DNA of 58,360 nt from the NCBI RefSeq assembly GCF_016429155.1, contig NZ_JAELUC010000016.1:1-58360 (forward strand), written 5' to 3'. This stretch comes from Pedobacter sp. ASV12. GTDB lineage: Bacteria; Bacteroidota; Bacteroidia; Sphingobacteriales; Sphingobacteriaceae. Every line of letters starts with the position of its first letter. Positions within the stretch are counted from its first letter, which is position 1. The notes under the pieces were generated by a model that saw only the letters and a list, made by a program, of their open reading frames with translations, had not been told where the DNA came from and did not search any database. A program made the translations under genes and the position numbers. Positions 36,780-45,657 of the stretch are shown here, piece by piece.

Positions 36780-36818
36780 GATTTTAGATTGACGATTTTA
36801 GATTGACGATTTTAGATT
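36780..36818. repeat. 14-bp tandem repeat (GATTTTAGATTGAC)
   Basis: Two full copies and a partial third lie in the 114-base gap between the acylphosphatase and flippase genes, just upstream of the flippase start. Similar AT-rich low-complexity runs occur in other gaps of this contig. It may be prone to slippage and could alter spacing of the flippase promoter. Confidence 0.75.
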
Positions 36819-36884
36819 TTGGATTTCAGATTAGGCTCGAACTTTTTGCAATCGTAAACCGTCAAGCTAAATCGTTAATCAGTT

Positions 36885-37169
36885 TTACCACAACAGATTC
36901 TTTTTGATAACTTCAAAGTTGCGATAATTTTTAATTTCTCCATCGGCTACTTCTACATTTTCTACTACCGATTTTTCGGGGCCTTCCTTGCACCAATCTA
37001 AAAAGAGCCCCAGTATGGTTTCACTGGCTTCGGCTTCGATGTAAACGCTCCCGTCTTTTTGGTTCTTTACCCAACCCTTTACGCCCATTTGGTCGGCTAC
37101 GGCTTTGGTACTTGCCCTAAAGAAAACACCTTGTACTTTACCTGTAACTTTTATATTGATATGTTTCAT
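36885..37169 (-). CDS. acyP: Acylphosphatase
   Basis: This 94-residue cytosolic enzyme hydrolyses acyl phosphates such as carbamoyl phosphate. Signature residues are visible: GKVQGVFFRAST with catalytic Arg18, and KGWVKNQKDGSV with catalytic Asn36. Length is normal. It follows the flavin oxidoreductase gene by 60 nt of TTGG-rich low-complexity spacer, which makes joint transcription possible but not certain. Confidence 0.96.
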   Translation of the reverse strand: MKHINIKVTGKVQGVFFRASTKAVADQMGVKGWVKNQKDGSVYIEAEASETILGLFLDWCKEGPEKSVVENVEVADGEIKNYRNFEVIKKNLLW

Positions 37170-37229
37170 TTCGTTATTAGTTGGTTGGTTCGTTGTTGGT
37201 TGGTTAGTAAGTAATAACTATAAACTGGG

Positions 37230-38174
37230 TTAAAAATTCATTTCTAGCAATCTTTTTTTCTCTAGCAAAAACTCTTCCCAAACTTCGTTTAGTATTTGTG
37301 CTGCAGGCTTAATTTCATCCAGCATAGCCGAAACCTGCCCAATTTCTAGCTCTCCCTGTTCCATATCGCCCTCAAACATGCCCAATTTTGCCCTGGCCCT
37401 ACCCAAGAGCGCGGCCAACTGTTCGGTGCTGGCACCATCGGCCTCGGCTTGTCCAACCGCAGCCGCAAATTCATTCTGGAGCAGGCGTACCGGCACCAGT
37501 TTTTTCAGCCTCAATTTGGTATCGCCCTCGGCCGCATGGATAATTTTTGCTTTAAAGTTGGGATGGCCCGACGATTCTTTGGCTACGGCAAAAGCCGATC
37601 CTATTTGAACCCCAGCCGCGCCTAAGGCCATGGCCGCCAACATGGCGCGTCCGCTGCCTATACCCCCGGCAGCAATTACCGGAATTTTTACGGCCTTGGC
37701 AATCATCGGGATAAGGCACATGGTGGTAGTTTCTTCGCGCCCGTTGTGCCCGCCGGCCTCAAAACCCTCGGCCACAATGGCATCAACACCTTCAGCTTCT
37801 GCCTTGAGCGCAAACTTGGTATTGGCAATAACATGGACTACCGTAATTTGATTCGATTTTAAAAAAGATGTCCAGGTGGCAGGATTACCTGCCGAGGTAA
37901 ATACAATTTTTACGCCCTCTTCTACCAAAATATCCATAATTTCCTGAATATTGGGATAAAGCAAAGGTACATTTACCCCAAATGGATGTTCGGTAGCCAC
38001 CTTACATTTTCGGATATGCTCGCGAAGAACTTCCGGATACATAGACCCGGCGCCTATAATACCCAATCCACCAGCATTCGAAACCGCCGAAGCCAGCCTC
38101 CAGCCGCTGCACCAGATCATTCCGGCCTGTATGATGGGATATTTGATGTTGAATAGTTTGCAGATGGGGTTCAT
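37230..38174 (-). CDS. Nitronate monooxygenase-type flavin oxidoreductase
   Basis: This 314-residue TIM-barrel protein belongs to the FMN-dependent NMO/FabK family. Visible FMN-site segments are GFEAGGHNG (137-145), AAGGIGSGR (168-176) and GAAGVQIGSAF (185-195), together with the N-terminal YPIIQAGM. Family members oxidise nitronates or reduce enoyl-ACP; which applies here cannot be decided from sequence. It starts 12 nt after the 2-hydroxyacid dehydrogenase gene and forms a tight three-gene run with it and the amidohydrolase. Confidence 0.9.
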   Translation of the reverse strand: MNPICKLFNIKYPIIQAGMIWCSGWRLASAVSNAGGLGIIGAGSMYPEVLREHIRKCKVATEHPFGVNVPLLYPNIQEIMDILVEEGVKIVFTSAGNPATWTSFLKSNQITVVHVIANTKFALKAEAEGVDAIVAEGFEAGGHNGREETTTMCLIPMIAKAVKIPVIAAGGIGSGRAMLAAMALGAAGVQIGSAFAVAKESSGHPNFKAKIIHAAEGDTKLRLKKLVPVRLLQNEFAAAVGQAEADGASTEQLAALLGRARAKLGMFEGDMEQGELEIGQVSAMLDEIKPAAQILNEVWEEFLLEKKRLLEMNF

Positions 38175-38186
38175 GTTTGATTTACT

Positions 38187-39152
38187 TTATTTAAGTACTT
38201 CCGGATTTACAATATGTGTTGGCCTGCCTTTGCTATAGTTGACCACGTTTTCGAAGGCTTTGCCAAAATACAGTTCGTAGCTGTTTTGCTCTACATAGCC
38301 CAAATGTGGGGTACACACTACATTGGGAAGCGTTAACAATTCAAAATTAGCATTTTTAACGGGTTCGTTTTCATAAACGTCGATACCGGCAAAACCAGAT
38401 CGGCCGGCTTTTAGGCATTTGAGCAGCGCGCCACTTGCTAGCAGTTCGGCCCTCGCGGTATTGATCAGTACGGCGGTAGGCTTCATCAGGGCCAGGTCGC
38501 TTGCTTTCACGATGGCCATAGTCTGTTCATTGAGACGCAGGTGCAAGGTAACCACATCGGCTTCGCTAAAAAAAACGGCTTTACTAGGAGCGGCTTCGAA
38601 GCCATCGGCTATGGCATTGGCCCGCGACTGTTCGCTTCCCCAAACCAAAACCATGGCGCCAAAAGCCTTGGCGTAATTGGCTACCAGCTTGCCTATTTTG
38701 CCATAGCCCCATATACCAATGGTTTTTCCATAAACACTGGTGCCCATGTTGGTTTGCCAGTTTCCGGCTTTCATCGCGGCAATGGCATTGGGCAGCTGTC
38801 TCAGGGTATTCATCAGAAGGAGCCAGGTTAGTTCGGCAGGGGCTACCGGCGAGCCCACGCCTTCGGCCACGGCCACGTTATAGCTGTTGCAGGCTTCCAG
38901 ATCCAAGTGTCCGGCTATTTTACCTGTCTGACTAATCAGCTTCAGGTTGGGCAGCTGTTTAAGCAAAGCAGCCGTAATGGTTGTCCGCTCTCTGATCAGC
39001 ACCAATGCTTCTACATCCCGCAACTTGGTGGCAAGCAAAGTCGGATCTTTTTCGGTATCGTTCAGGATTTGTACTTCGTGGCCACCCAGCAATTCGAAAC
39101 AAGCCAAGGTTTTAACTACATCCTGATAATCGTCTAATATGGCTATCTTCAT
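38187..39152 (-). CDS. D-2-hydroxyacid dehydrogenase
   Basis: This 321-residue NAD(P)-dependent oxidoreductase interconverts a 2-oxo acid and a D-2-hydroxy acid. Features: Rossmann motif GYGKIG (149-154), catalytic Arg234 (NTARAELL), Glu263 (DVYENEP) and His283 (TPHLGY). Glycerate, phosphoglycerate or other hydroxyacids are all possible; an ACT domain is absent, so it is not a regulated SerA. It lies 11 nt after the amidohydrolase and 12 nt before the flavin oxidoreductase. Confidence 0.94.
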   Translation of the reverse strand: MKIAILDDYQDVVKTLACFELLGGHEVQILNDTEKDPTLLATKLRDVEALVLIRERTTITAALLKQLPNLKLISQTGKIAGHLDLEACNSYNVAVAEGVGSPVAPAELTWLLLMNTLRQLPNAIAAMKAGNWQTNMGTSVYGKTIGIWGYGKIGKLVANYAKAFGAMVLVWGSEQSRANAIADGFEAAPSKAVFFSEADVVTLHLRLNEQTMAIVKASDLALMKPTAVLINTARAELLASGALLKCLKAGRSGFAGIDVYENEPVKNANFELLTLPNVVCTPHLGYVEQNSYELYFGKAFENVVNYSKGRPTHIVNPEVLK

Positions 39153-39163
39153 GGTCTATCTCA

Positions 39164-40330
39164 TTAAAATAAACGTTGAACCTGGTCGCTTTCCAGCTTA
39201 AAATCGGCCGAGAGCTGCACCAGGTTCAGGCCTGGCTTTTTGCCAACTTTGAGGCTTCCAAAAGTTGAGTCGATATTTAAAAACATGGCGCCATTTAAAG
39301 TTGCCCATTGCAACAAATCGGTTAAAGGGATTTGCAAACGGTCTTGCAGGGTTTTCATTTCGGCCAAAATATTAAGCTGATGGTTGCTGGCCAAGCTATC
39401 GGTACCCAAAGTTAAAGCTATTTGCTGCTCTTTAAATATTGCTACGTTGGGCAAGCAGTTTTCGATGTACAGGTTGGCATTAGGGCAAAGGCACCAATAC
39501 AAATTAGCATGTGCTTGTTCGGCAAATTGCACATCTTCCAGCTCGCTCATGGTATTATGCACCAACAGCGTATTTAACGTTTGGTTGAGCTGAGGCAAAT
39601 GGTAGCGGATTGCATTCTGGCCCGAGGCCTGTGCTTCGTGTGGAGGAATGCCTACACTAGCAAAAAAATCGGCCAATTTACCTGTTCCCTTGCTAAAAAG
39701 TTCGTTTTCGCCAGCCGTTTCCTGGTTGTGAATGCTCAAGATATCATCTTCGGTATGGTTCTTTTTAATTTCGGCAAACAGACTTGAAGAAACCGAATAT
39801 GGCGCATGGGGCACCACAGAAGCCTTGAGAGGCAAGAAATCGGCCTTTAGTTTTAGGCCAGCTTCTATTACCGGTGCAGCTGGTCTGCTGAAGCCAAAAA
39901 CTTCAACAAAGGTATGGTAATAGATTTTGCTTTGCAGTTTAATAGGTTTCGAATCCAGTTGATTGGAAATATCGCCGACGGCAACAATGCCATTGGCATA
40001 CATGGCTTCATCGGCTTTTTGCATAGCCTCGATTATTTCGTCTTCGGGCTGTGCACGCAAGGCCAAAATCTGTCTGATGAACTGGGGCAGGCCGGTATGT
40101 TCGTCGATTTTCTTGAACAGGTGCGAGAGCTCCAAATGGCAATGGGTGTTAACCAAACCCGGAATAATGGCTCCTTTATACTTAACAATGCCTTCAAGCT
40201 TCATTTCTTGAGCTTGTTCGGGCGTGAGCACGGCGGTAATGGTTCCATCGACATCAAGGCCAATTACACCATTTTGGACAGGAGCTGTTTCAACTGGAAA
40301 AATCCAGTCGGCCGAAATGTAATGTTGCAT
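39164..40330 (-). CDS. Metal-dependent amidohydrolase (deaminase-like)
   Basis: This protein of about 388 residues has the amidohydrolase metal site: NTHCHLELSH (first two His), VPHAPYS (third), SIHNQET (fourth) and GTDSLASN (Asp). The pattern is that of the cytosine/chlorohydrolase/guanine deaminase branch; an aminodeoxyfutalosine-deaminase-like activity is one alternative. I use the ATG at 40328-40330 (MQHYISADWIFP), six codons inside the longest frame. It is the first gene of the run with the 2-hydroxyacid dehydrogenase and flavin oxidoreductase, 11 nt apart. Confidence 0.88.
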   Translation of the reverse strand: MQHYISADWIFPVETAPVQNGVIGLDVDGTITAVLTPEQAQEMKLEGIVKYKGAIIPGLVNTHCHLELSHLFKKIDEHTGLPQFIRQILALRAQPEDEIIEAMQKADEAMYANGIVAVGDISNQLDSKPIKLQSKIYYHTFVEVFGFSRPAAPVIEAGLKLKADFLPLKASVVPHAPYSVSSSLFAEIKKNHTEDDILSIHNQETAGENELFSKGTGKLADFFASVGIPPHEAQASGQNAIRYHLPQLNQTLNTLLVHNTMSELEDVQFAEQAHANLYWCLCPNANLYIENCLPNVAIFKEQQIALTLGTDSLASNHQLNILAEMKTLQDRLQIPLTDLLQWATLNGAMFLNIDSTFGSLKVGKKPGLNLVQLSADFKLESDQVQRLF

Positions 40331-40447
40331 GCCACAAATTAAGCGCATTCTGTTCGAAACCTAAGAAGTTTATCTGTTTTTTGACGACAAAATCAGCAAG
40401 TTGTAGAGAAACGCTACAACAGCAAACCTCATCAATAAATTTATTAT

Positions 40448-40460
40448 ACTGATTATCAGT
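40448..40460. promoter_or_regulatory. Palindrome ACTGATTATCAGT between divergent genes
   Basis: Perfect 6-bp arms with a single central base lie in the 219-base region between the amidohydrolase gene (minus) and the small exported protein gene (plus). It is suitably placed to be a regulator site for either. The remaining sequence is AT-rich, without a gene. Confidence 0.35.
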
Positions 40461-40549
40461 TAATTGAAAATAATTTTTCTTTTGGCACCATTATGCGCTA
40501 TAGCTCAGTATAATTATTTATTTCAAAACCCTAATTTAAAAATACAGTT

Positions 40550-40873
40550 ATGAAAAAATTATTTTTAGCCGCTACGTTAGCATTCGCAGGATTTTCGGCA
40601 GCACAAGCAAGTGAAGCAAAATCAAAATCAAACCCAATCGAAATCGTTACTACCGTTCAAGACAGCGTAACCAAAACGCCGGTAAAATTGGAAGATTTGC
40701 CAGAAGGCATAAAAACTACTTTGGCTTCTGAGCCTTACAAAGCCTGGACAGCTACTGCTGCTTTCTTGGTCAAAGACGAAAAAGCCAAAAAAGAGTGGTA
40801 CCAAATCGATGTGAAGAAAGAACAAGAAACCGGTTCTATCAAACTTGACAAAGACGGTAAACCTGTTGAATAG
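40550..40873 (+). CDS. Small exported protein of unknown function
   Basis: This 107-residue protein has a clear signal peptide (1-20, ending AAQAS) and an 85-residue mature part rich in Lys, Glu and Thr, with the segment KKEWYQIDVKKEQE that recalls PepSY-like or BLF1-like small periplasmic folds of Bacteroidota. I cannot assign a family firmly. A strong terminator follows directly, so it is a monocistronic unit. A divergent amidohydrolase gene lies upstream. Confidence 0.8.
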   Translation: MKKLFLAATLAFAGFSAAQASEAKSKSNPIEIVTTVQDSVTKTPVKLEDLPEGIKTTLASEPYKAWTATAAFLVKDEKAKKEWYQIDVKKEQETGSIKLDKDGKPVE

Positions 40874-40922
40874 CTAAAAAATCAACAGCATAATTGAATA
40901 GCAGAAAACACAATTATACTTT

Positions 40923-40959
40923 AACAAAGGCCAGATTTATCTGGCTTTTGTTATTTTTG
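40923..40959 (+). terminator. Intrinsic terminator after the small exported protein
   Basis: A 13-bp stem (AACAAAGGCCAGA with TCTGGCTTTTGTT, one G-T pair) and a 4-nt loop are followed by ATTTTTG. It lies 49 nt beyond the stop codon and only a few bases before the next start codon. Confidence 0.88.
40952..40959 (+). promoter_or_regulatory. Candidate -7 element (TATTTTTG) for the response regulator gene
   Basis: TATTTTTG matches TAnnTTTG exactly, and its last base is 4 nt before the ATG at 40964. If used, the transcript would be leaderless or nearly so. It coincides with the T-run of the terminator, so one sequence would serve both functions. Confidence 0.4.
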
Positions 40960-40963
40960 TATC

Positions 40964-42283
40964 ATGTCAAAATTCCTGATTGTTGAAGACGACTCCACTT
41001 TTGCGCAAATTATTGAAGGCTTCTTAATCAAAAGTGGTTTCGAGGTCTTATTGGCATCAAATACCAAACAGGCGTACAAACTAATTGGCGAACAGGATTT
41101 CGAGCTGTTGCTGGTCGATTATCGCCTGCCCGACGGCACCGGGCTCGACGTGCTCAAATATACCCGCGAAAAAGGCATTGCCACCCCTACCATCATAATG
41201 ACCAGCTTTAACGATGTGCGTACTGCCGTAAAATCGATACAGCTGGGTGCATTCGACTACATTACCAAACCGGTAAACCCTGACGAGTTGCTGATGGTTA
41301 TCAAAAACTCGCTGGCCAAAGATGAAGCAGAACCTGTGGCCACAGACGATAACTTTATTAAAGGCAAAAGCGAAGTAGCCGAAAAACTGCATCAGCACAT
41401 TGCCCTGGTAGCTCCAACTGATATGTCGGTGATTATACAGGGCGAAAGCGGCACCGGCAAAGAACATATTGCCAAAACCCTGCACCTGCAGAGCAAGCGC
41501 AGCACCAAGCCTTTTGTCGCCATCGATTGTGGCACCTTATCGAAAGATTTGGCCGGCAGCGAGCTTTTTGGCCATACAAAAGGTGCATTTACCGGTGCAC
41601 TGAACGATAAAAAAGGACAATTCGAGGCCGCTAATGGGGGTACTTTGTTTTTAGACGAAGTGGGCAACCTGAGCTACGAAGTGCAGGTAAAGCTACTCAG
41701 GGCCCTACAAGAGCGTATTATTCAGCCTATTGGCAGTACAAAAGCCATCCCTGTAGATGTGAGGATCATTGCCGCCACCAACGACGATTTGGCCAACAGC
41801 ATCCAGCAAGGCGAATTTAGGGAAGACCTTTACCACCGCCTAAACGAGTTTAAGATACAATTGCCTGCCTTGCGAGATCGAGGCAAGGATTTGGAACTGT
41901 TTATCAACCACTTTATTACGCTAAGCAACAAGGAACTGAGCCGGAACGTACAGGCTATTGAACCCGATGCCAAACAATTGTTGCTGGATTACGATTGGCC
42001 AGGCAATTTGCGCGAGCTCAAAAACGTGATCAAAAGAATGGTGCTTTTAAGCCCTGGTCAAACGGCCGGAATGGCAAGCCTGCCCGACGAAATGAAAATG
42101 GCCGTAAGCCAGCTGTCGAAAAACAGCAGCACCGACCTCAAAGCCGTAAACGAGCAAAACGAGAAACAGCTCATTACCGAAACCTTACAAAAAGTAAGGT
42201 TCAATAAATCAAAGGCGGCCAAGCTGCTTAATATTGACAGGAAAACGCTTTACAGCAAAATGGAACGCTACGGCATCGAATAA
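40964..42283 (+). CDS. Sigma-54-dependent response regulator (NtrC family)
   Basis: This 439-residue transcription factor has a receiver domain (1-120, phospho-acceptor Asp52), an AAA+ domain with Walker A GESGTGKE (160-167), the sigma-54 contact loop GAFTGA (207-212) and Walker B GGTLFLDE (225-232), and a Fis-type helix-turn-helix (about 400-439, NKSKAAKLLNIDRKTLY). With GAFTGA intact it should open promoters bound by RpoN. It converges on a membrane hybrid histidine kinase, overlapping it by 16 bases, which makes that kinase the prime candidate for its phosphodonor. Confidence 0.97.
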   Translation: MSKFLIVEDDSTFAQIIEGFLIKSGFEVLLASNTKQAYKLIGEQDFELLLVDYRLPDGTGLDVLKYTREKGIATPTIIMTSFNDVRTAVKSIQLGAFDYITKPVNPDELLMVIKNSLAKDEAEPVATDDNFIKGKSEVAEKLHQHIALVAPTDMSVIIQGESGTGKEHIAKTLHLQSKRSTKPFVAIDCGTLSKDLAGSELFGHTKGAFTGALNDKKGQFEAANGGTLFLDEVGNLSYEVQVKLLRALQERIIQPIGSTKAIPVDVRIIAATNDDLANSIQQGEFREDLYHRLNEFKIQLPALRDRGKDLELFINHFITLSNKELSRNVQAIEPDAKQLLLDYDWPGNLRELKNVIKRMVLLSPGQTAGMASLPDEMKMAVSQLSKNSSTDLKAVNEQNEKQLITETLQKVRFNKSKAAKLLNIDRKTLYSKMERYGIE

Positions 42284-44745
42284 TCTATTTCATCGATCAT
42301 TACCAGCAACTGATTTAGCTCTTCAATAAGGCTATTGACCTGATTCTTTATCTTCTCATCAACTTGCGGGCTTTCTGCTATTACAAGCTCCAGCTTTCTG
42401 AACTTTGCCGCCAGCGCGGCAGCCCCAACCTGCGCAGTACGTCCGGCCAAACGGTGTACAATAAGTCGGCAATTGGCTTTGTCGTCTTTTTCGATGCTTT
42501 CTTTAAGCATTGCGCTATCCTGCTGGCAATCGGCCTGAAACTGGTTCAGTATCCTTTGCAGCAATTGTTGATCGCCCAAAGTCATCTTTTCAATGGTGCT
42601 CACATCAAACGCTACCTGTTCTTCAATCACCATCATTCTTTCGAAAATAGACAAGAGGTCTTCTGTTTTAAAAGGCTTTGTAATCAACCCATTAAATCCT
42701 TCGGCTAAAATAGCCTGCTGTTCGTCGGGCAGTACCTGCGCCGTAATGGCGTAAAACTTAACATGCGAAGGCATTTTATGCTTCAGGATGCGGTGCAGTT
42801 CCAAGCCTGACATTTCTGGCAGGCGCATATCAATGAGCACATAATTTACATCGCTGTGTTCGGCATTGAGTATGGCTTGTGCCGTGTTAAAGGTTTGATA
42901 AGGGATATCGTGTTTTTCGAAAATCAATGCGCAGAGCTCTAAAATCAATTGGTCATCGTCTATCATCCATACTTTGCCGGTATTGACAATGGGGTTTTGG
43001 CCAATGGCTTCCAGTTCGTTTTCGGGTTTTTCGGCATGCCGATATTTCAGGTGGAAAGTGAAGGTAGTACCCTTCTCTTTTTGGCTCTTCACGTTAATGT
43101 GGCCACCCTGGCTTTCTACCAAAGATTTGACAATGGCCAAGCCCAAACCCGTTCCGGTTTGGTTATGGATGTATTTTTCGTTGCTTTCTAGCTGTTCAAA
43201 CTCATTAAAGATCCGTTGGATGTGTGCTTCGTCAAAACCAATGCCCGTGTCTTTGATCACAAAGTTGAAATGCACAAAATCGCCATGTCTTTTTAGCGAT
43301 AGGTCGAAGTTAATTTGGCCTTCTACCGTAAATTTAATGGCGTTGCCCAACAGGTTGAACAAAATCTGCTTCAATCTAAAAGCATCGCCCAAGGCATACT
43401 GTACGCCATCCAAGTCAAAGGCTGCAACCAAGCCAACCTGCTTCTGCTCGGCCAATGGGCGCATAACCTCTACCACTTCGTCAAGCACCTTGCCTACGTT
43501 AAACACCTGTTGGCTAAAAGTAAACTCGCCCGAAATGATACGGTTGTAATCGAGCACCTCATTTACAATCTGCAATAAATGCATTGCCGATTGGTAAATG
43601 GCATCCACATTTTTTTGGTTCGGCTTATCCTGTTGTGCAATCAGTTCGGCATAGCCTAAAATAGACTGCAGGGGCGTTCTGATTTCGTGGCTCATGTTAG
43701 AAAGGAAGCGCTGCTTGGCCTTGCTGTGGTATTCGGCCTCGTCTTTGGCGGTTTCGAGGTCCTTCCGGTAGCGGTTAATGCTGGCAATATCTGTTAGGAT
43801 GAGGTACACCAGCACAATGGTCAGGAAGAAAAAACCGATCAGCAAAGCCGTAATCTGCCCTGCGCCTTTATTCACGACGGCTTTGGCCTGGTTGTTTTTC
43901 AGGTCTACCTGCGCTACCGCATCTGCCTCTACCTCTTTCAGGATATTGAGCATTTGGGTGGTAATCAGCGTACTGGCCGTAGCCAAATCGGCTTCCCTTT
44001 TCAAAAACCTGGCGCTTTTTTCTTTCTGCTCGGTTTCAATGGTTCTTAAAATGGTGTCGATGTGGTTGGCAATGCTATCTTCTACCTGCGTATTTAAGGT
44101 ATCGCGCTTGATCTTAAATTCTTCGTTGATGATTTTATAGACTTCTGATTTCTTCTTGCCAAACAGCTTGCTTAAAAATCCCCTCGATTTTTTCTCCTCT
44201 TCGGGCGCTACAATGGTAGTCGAAGTAGACGTTTCGGTAGTCAGCAGCGCACTATCGCGTTGTTGGCCGCGCTGGGCAATCAGATCGCTCAGCTTGCTTA
44301 CTTCTTCTGAAAACGATTTGGTATTGACCAGGGTTTCGCGTACTTGCATGTACATCACAAACTGCTGGTCTTTATCATCAAGCAATCTTTTAATAGACCT
44401 GATGCGGCGCAATTGGGCCTTGTCTTTGGCATAGAGCTTAGCCAAGCTATCTAAATTACCACGCGAAGCGCGCGATTCCCTGATAAATTCGGCGCTCTTT
44501 CCCTTGTTGTTGATAGCCTGGTCGCGTTGCAACTGGTCGAGTTTTGAAATGCTGTGCGACAACTGGTTTACCATTTTGAGGCGCTCGTTCGGTGCCGAAA
44601 TCTCTTCAACGGTGCGCAGCATCTTCTTAAAGGCAAACCTGCTGATGGCCCAAGCTGTTAAAAGCGCAAAACAAGCCAATAAGAAGCCTATCACCACTTT
44701 GCTCTTTGCTACCGTAAAAAAACGCCTTTTGATATTGGTCTGCAT
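42268..44745 (-). CDS. Hybrid sensor histidine kinase with receiver and HPt domains
   Basis: This 825-residue membrane kinase has two helices (16-38, 297-318) enclosing about 260 mostly helical residues, the sensor region. Then come HisKA with His353 (MSHEIRTPL), HATPase (N-box LLGNAIKFT at 464-472, GTGLGLAI at 531-538), a receiver with Asp639 (VLIDMRLPEM) and an HPt domain with His764 (IVHRLAGRT). A His-Asp-His relay ending on a partner receiver is implied, most simply Asp52 of the convergent sigma-54 regulator. The sensor has a basic, amphipathic insertion (RGFLSKLFGKKKS, 189-201), unusual outside the membrane. Signal unknown. Confidence 0.95.
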   Translation of the reverse strand: MQTNIKRRFFTVAKSKVVIGFLLACFALLTAWAISRFAFKKMLRTVEEISAPNERLKMVNQLSHSISKLDQLQRDQAINNKGKSAEFIRESRASRGNLDSLAKLYAKDKAQLRRIRSIKRLLDDKDQQFVMYMQVRETLVNTKSFSEEVSKLSDLIAQRGQQRDSALLTTETSTSTTIVAPEEEKKSRGFLSKLFGKKKSEVYKIINEEFKIKRDTLNTQVEDSIANHIDTILRTIETEQKEKSARFLKREADLATASTLITTQMLNILKEVEADAVAQVDLKNNQAKAVVNKGAGQITALLIGFFFLTIVLVYLILTDIASINRYRKDLETAKDEAEYHSKAKQRFLSNMSHEIRTPLQSILGYAELIAQQDKPNQKNVDAIYQSAMHLLQIVNEVLDYNRIISGEFTFSQQVFNVGKVLDEVVEVMRPLAEQKQVGLVAAFDLDGVQYALGDAFRLKQILFNLLGNAIKFTVEGQINFDLSLKRHGDFVHFNFVIKDTGIGFDEAHIQRIFNEFEQLESNEKYIHNQTGTGLGLAIVKSLVESQGGHINVKSQKEKGTTFTFHLKYRHAEKPENELEAIGQNPIVNTGKVWMIDDDQLILELCALIFEKHDIPYQTFNTAQAILNAEHSDVNYVLIDMRLPEMSGLELHRILKHKMPSHVKFYAITAQVLPDEQQAILAEGFNGLITKPFKTEDLLSIFERMMVIEEQVAFDVSTIEKMTLGDQQLLQRILNQFQADCQQDSAMLKESIEKDDKANCRLIVHRLAGRTAQVGAAALAAKFRKLELVIAESPQVDEKIKNQVNSLIEELNQLLVMIDEIDYSMP

Positions 44746-44871
44746 TAAAATTGTTTCACGCTAAATAACCCTTAGTTAACGCAACGGTTTAGAAAATGTA
44801 GTTGCGTTTAAATTTCGGTTTCGTTTCTAACCGATTATCTGTAGTTTTATCACAGCTATTTTCAGGCCAAA

Positions 44872-45561
44872 ATGAACAGAATAGACAGACTTTTTGGAAT
44901 ATTAATCTTATTGCAGTCAAGAAAATACGTAACTGCCGAAAAAATTGCCGACCAGTTCGACATCAGTATACGTACAGTTTACCGCGATATGCGGGCGCTT
45001 GGCGAACAGGGCGTTCCCATTAGTTTTGAGCCCCATAAAGGCTACTTTATTGTACAGGGTTATTTTTTGCCACCAATTTCGTTTAATTCTGACGAGGCCA
45101 ATGCGTTATTGCTGATGGAACGCTTCTTAACGGGCTTTGGCGATAAATCTATTGCGCACCATTACACGACGGCACTCAACAAGGTAAAAGGCGTGTTGCG
45201 CAGCAGCCAAAAGGAAAAGCTCGAAAACCTGAACGAAAACATTAGGCTGCAGCTGCCCGAAAGGCTGAAAAACGATACCGAATACCTTTCGGTACTCCAA
45301 AACGCCATCAGCGCCAAATGCATTGTAGAAATAGATTATAAAAACAAGAAAAGCGAAGCCAGCAAAAGAGAGGTTGAGCCAATAGGCCTGATCTTTTATG
45401 CATTTAGCTGGCATTTGATAGCCTGGTGCCACCTGCGCAACGAATATCGCGATTTCAAGGTTATCAATATCGTATCGGTTAAATGCACCGAAACCCCCTT
45501 CCGCAAAAGTGAGCACATGGCCCTGAACGACTACATGAAGATATTGCCAGTGGATTATTAA
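44872..45561 (+). CDS. HTH-WYL transcriptional regulator (YafY-like)
   Basis: This 229-residue protein has an N-terminal winged helix-turn-helix (about 1-55; TAEKIADQFDISIRTVYRDM) and a C-terminal WYL-type domain (about 140-229) whose core here reads FSWHLIAWCHLR. WYL domains bind ligands such as nucleic acids or nucleotides. Regulators of this type are often paired with a DinB-family gene in Bacteroidota, as here, where dinB follows after 242 bases. It is read divergently from the hybrid kinase. Confidence 0.93.
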   Translation: MNRIDRLFGILILLQSRKYVTAEKIADQFDISIRTVYRDMRALGEQGVPISFEPHKGYFIVQGYFLPPISFNSDEANALLLMERFLTGFGDKSIAHHYTTALNKVKGVLRSSQKEKLENLNENIRLQLPERLKNDTEYLSVLQNAISAKCIVEIDYKNKKSEASKREVEPIGLIFYAFSWHLIAWCHLRNEYRDFKVINIVSVKCTETPFRKSEHMALNDYMKILPVDY

Positions 45562-45657
45562 GGTATCATCATGCCTGACCTCGATTCCTGCATCTCATCA
45601 AATCGTTTTTTATGCTTTCGTTGATTTTGAAGCGCAGTTTGAAGCCTTGATTCTTTG

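Noticed and set aside
45571..45621. Mini-ORF starting ATGCCTGACC after the WYL regulator
   Set aside because: It is 16 codons long, without conserved features, in a segment dominated by hairpins.
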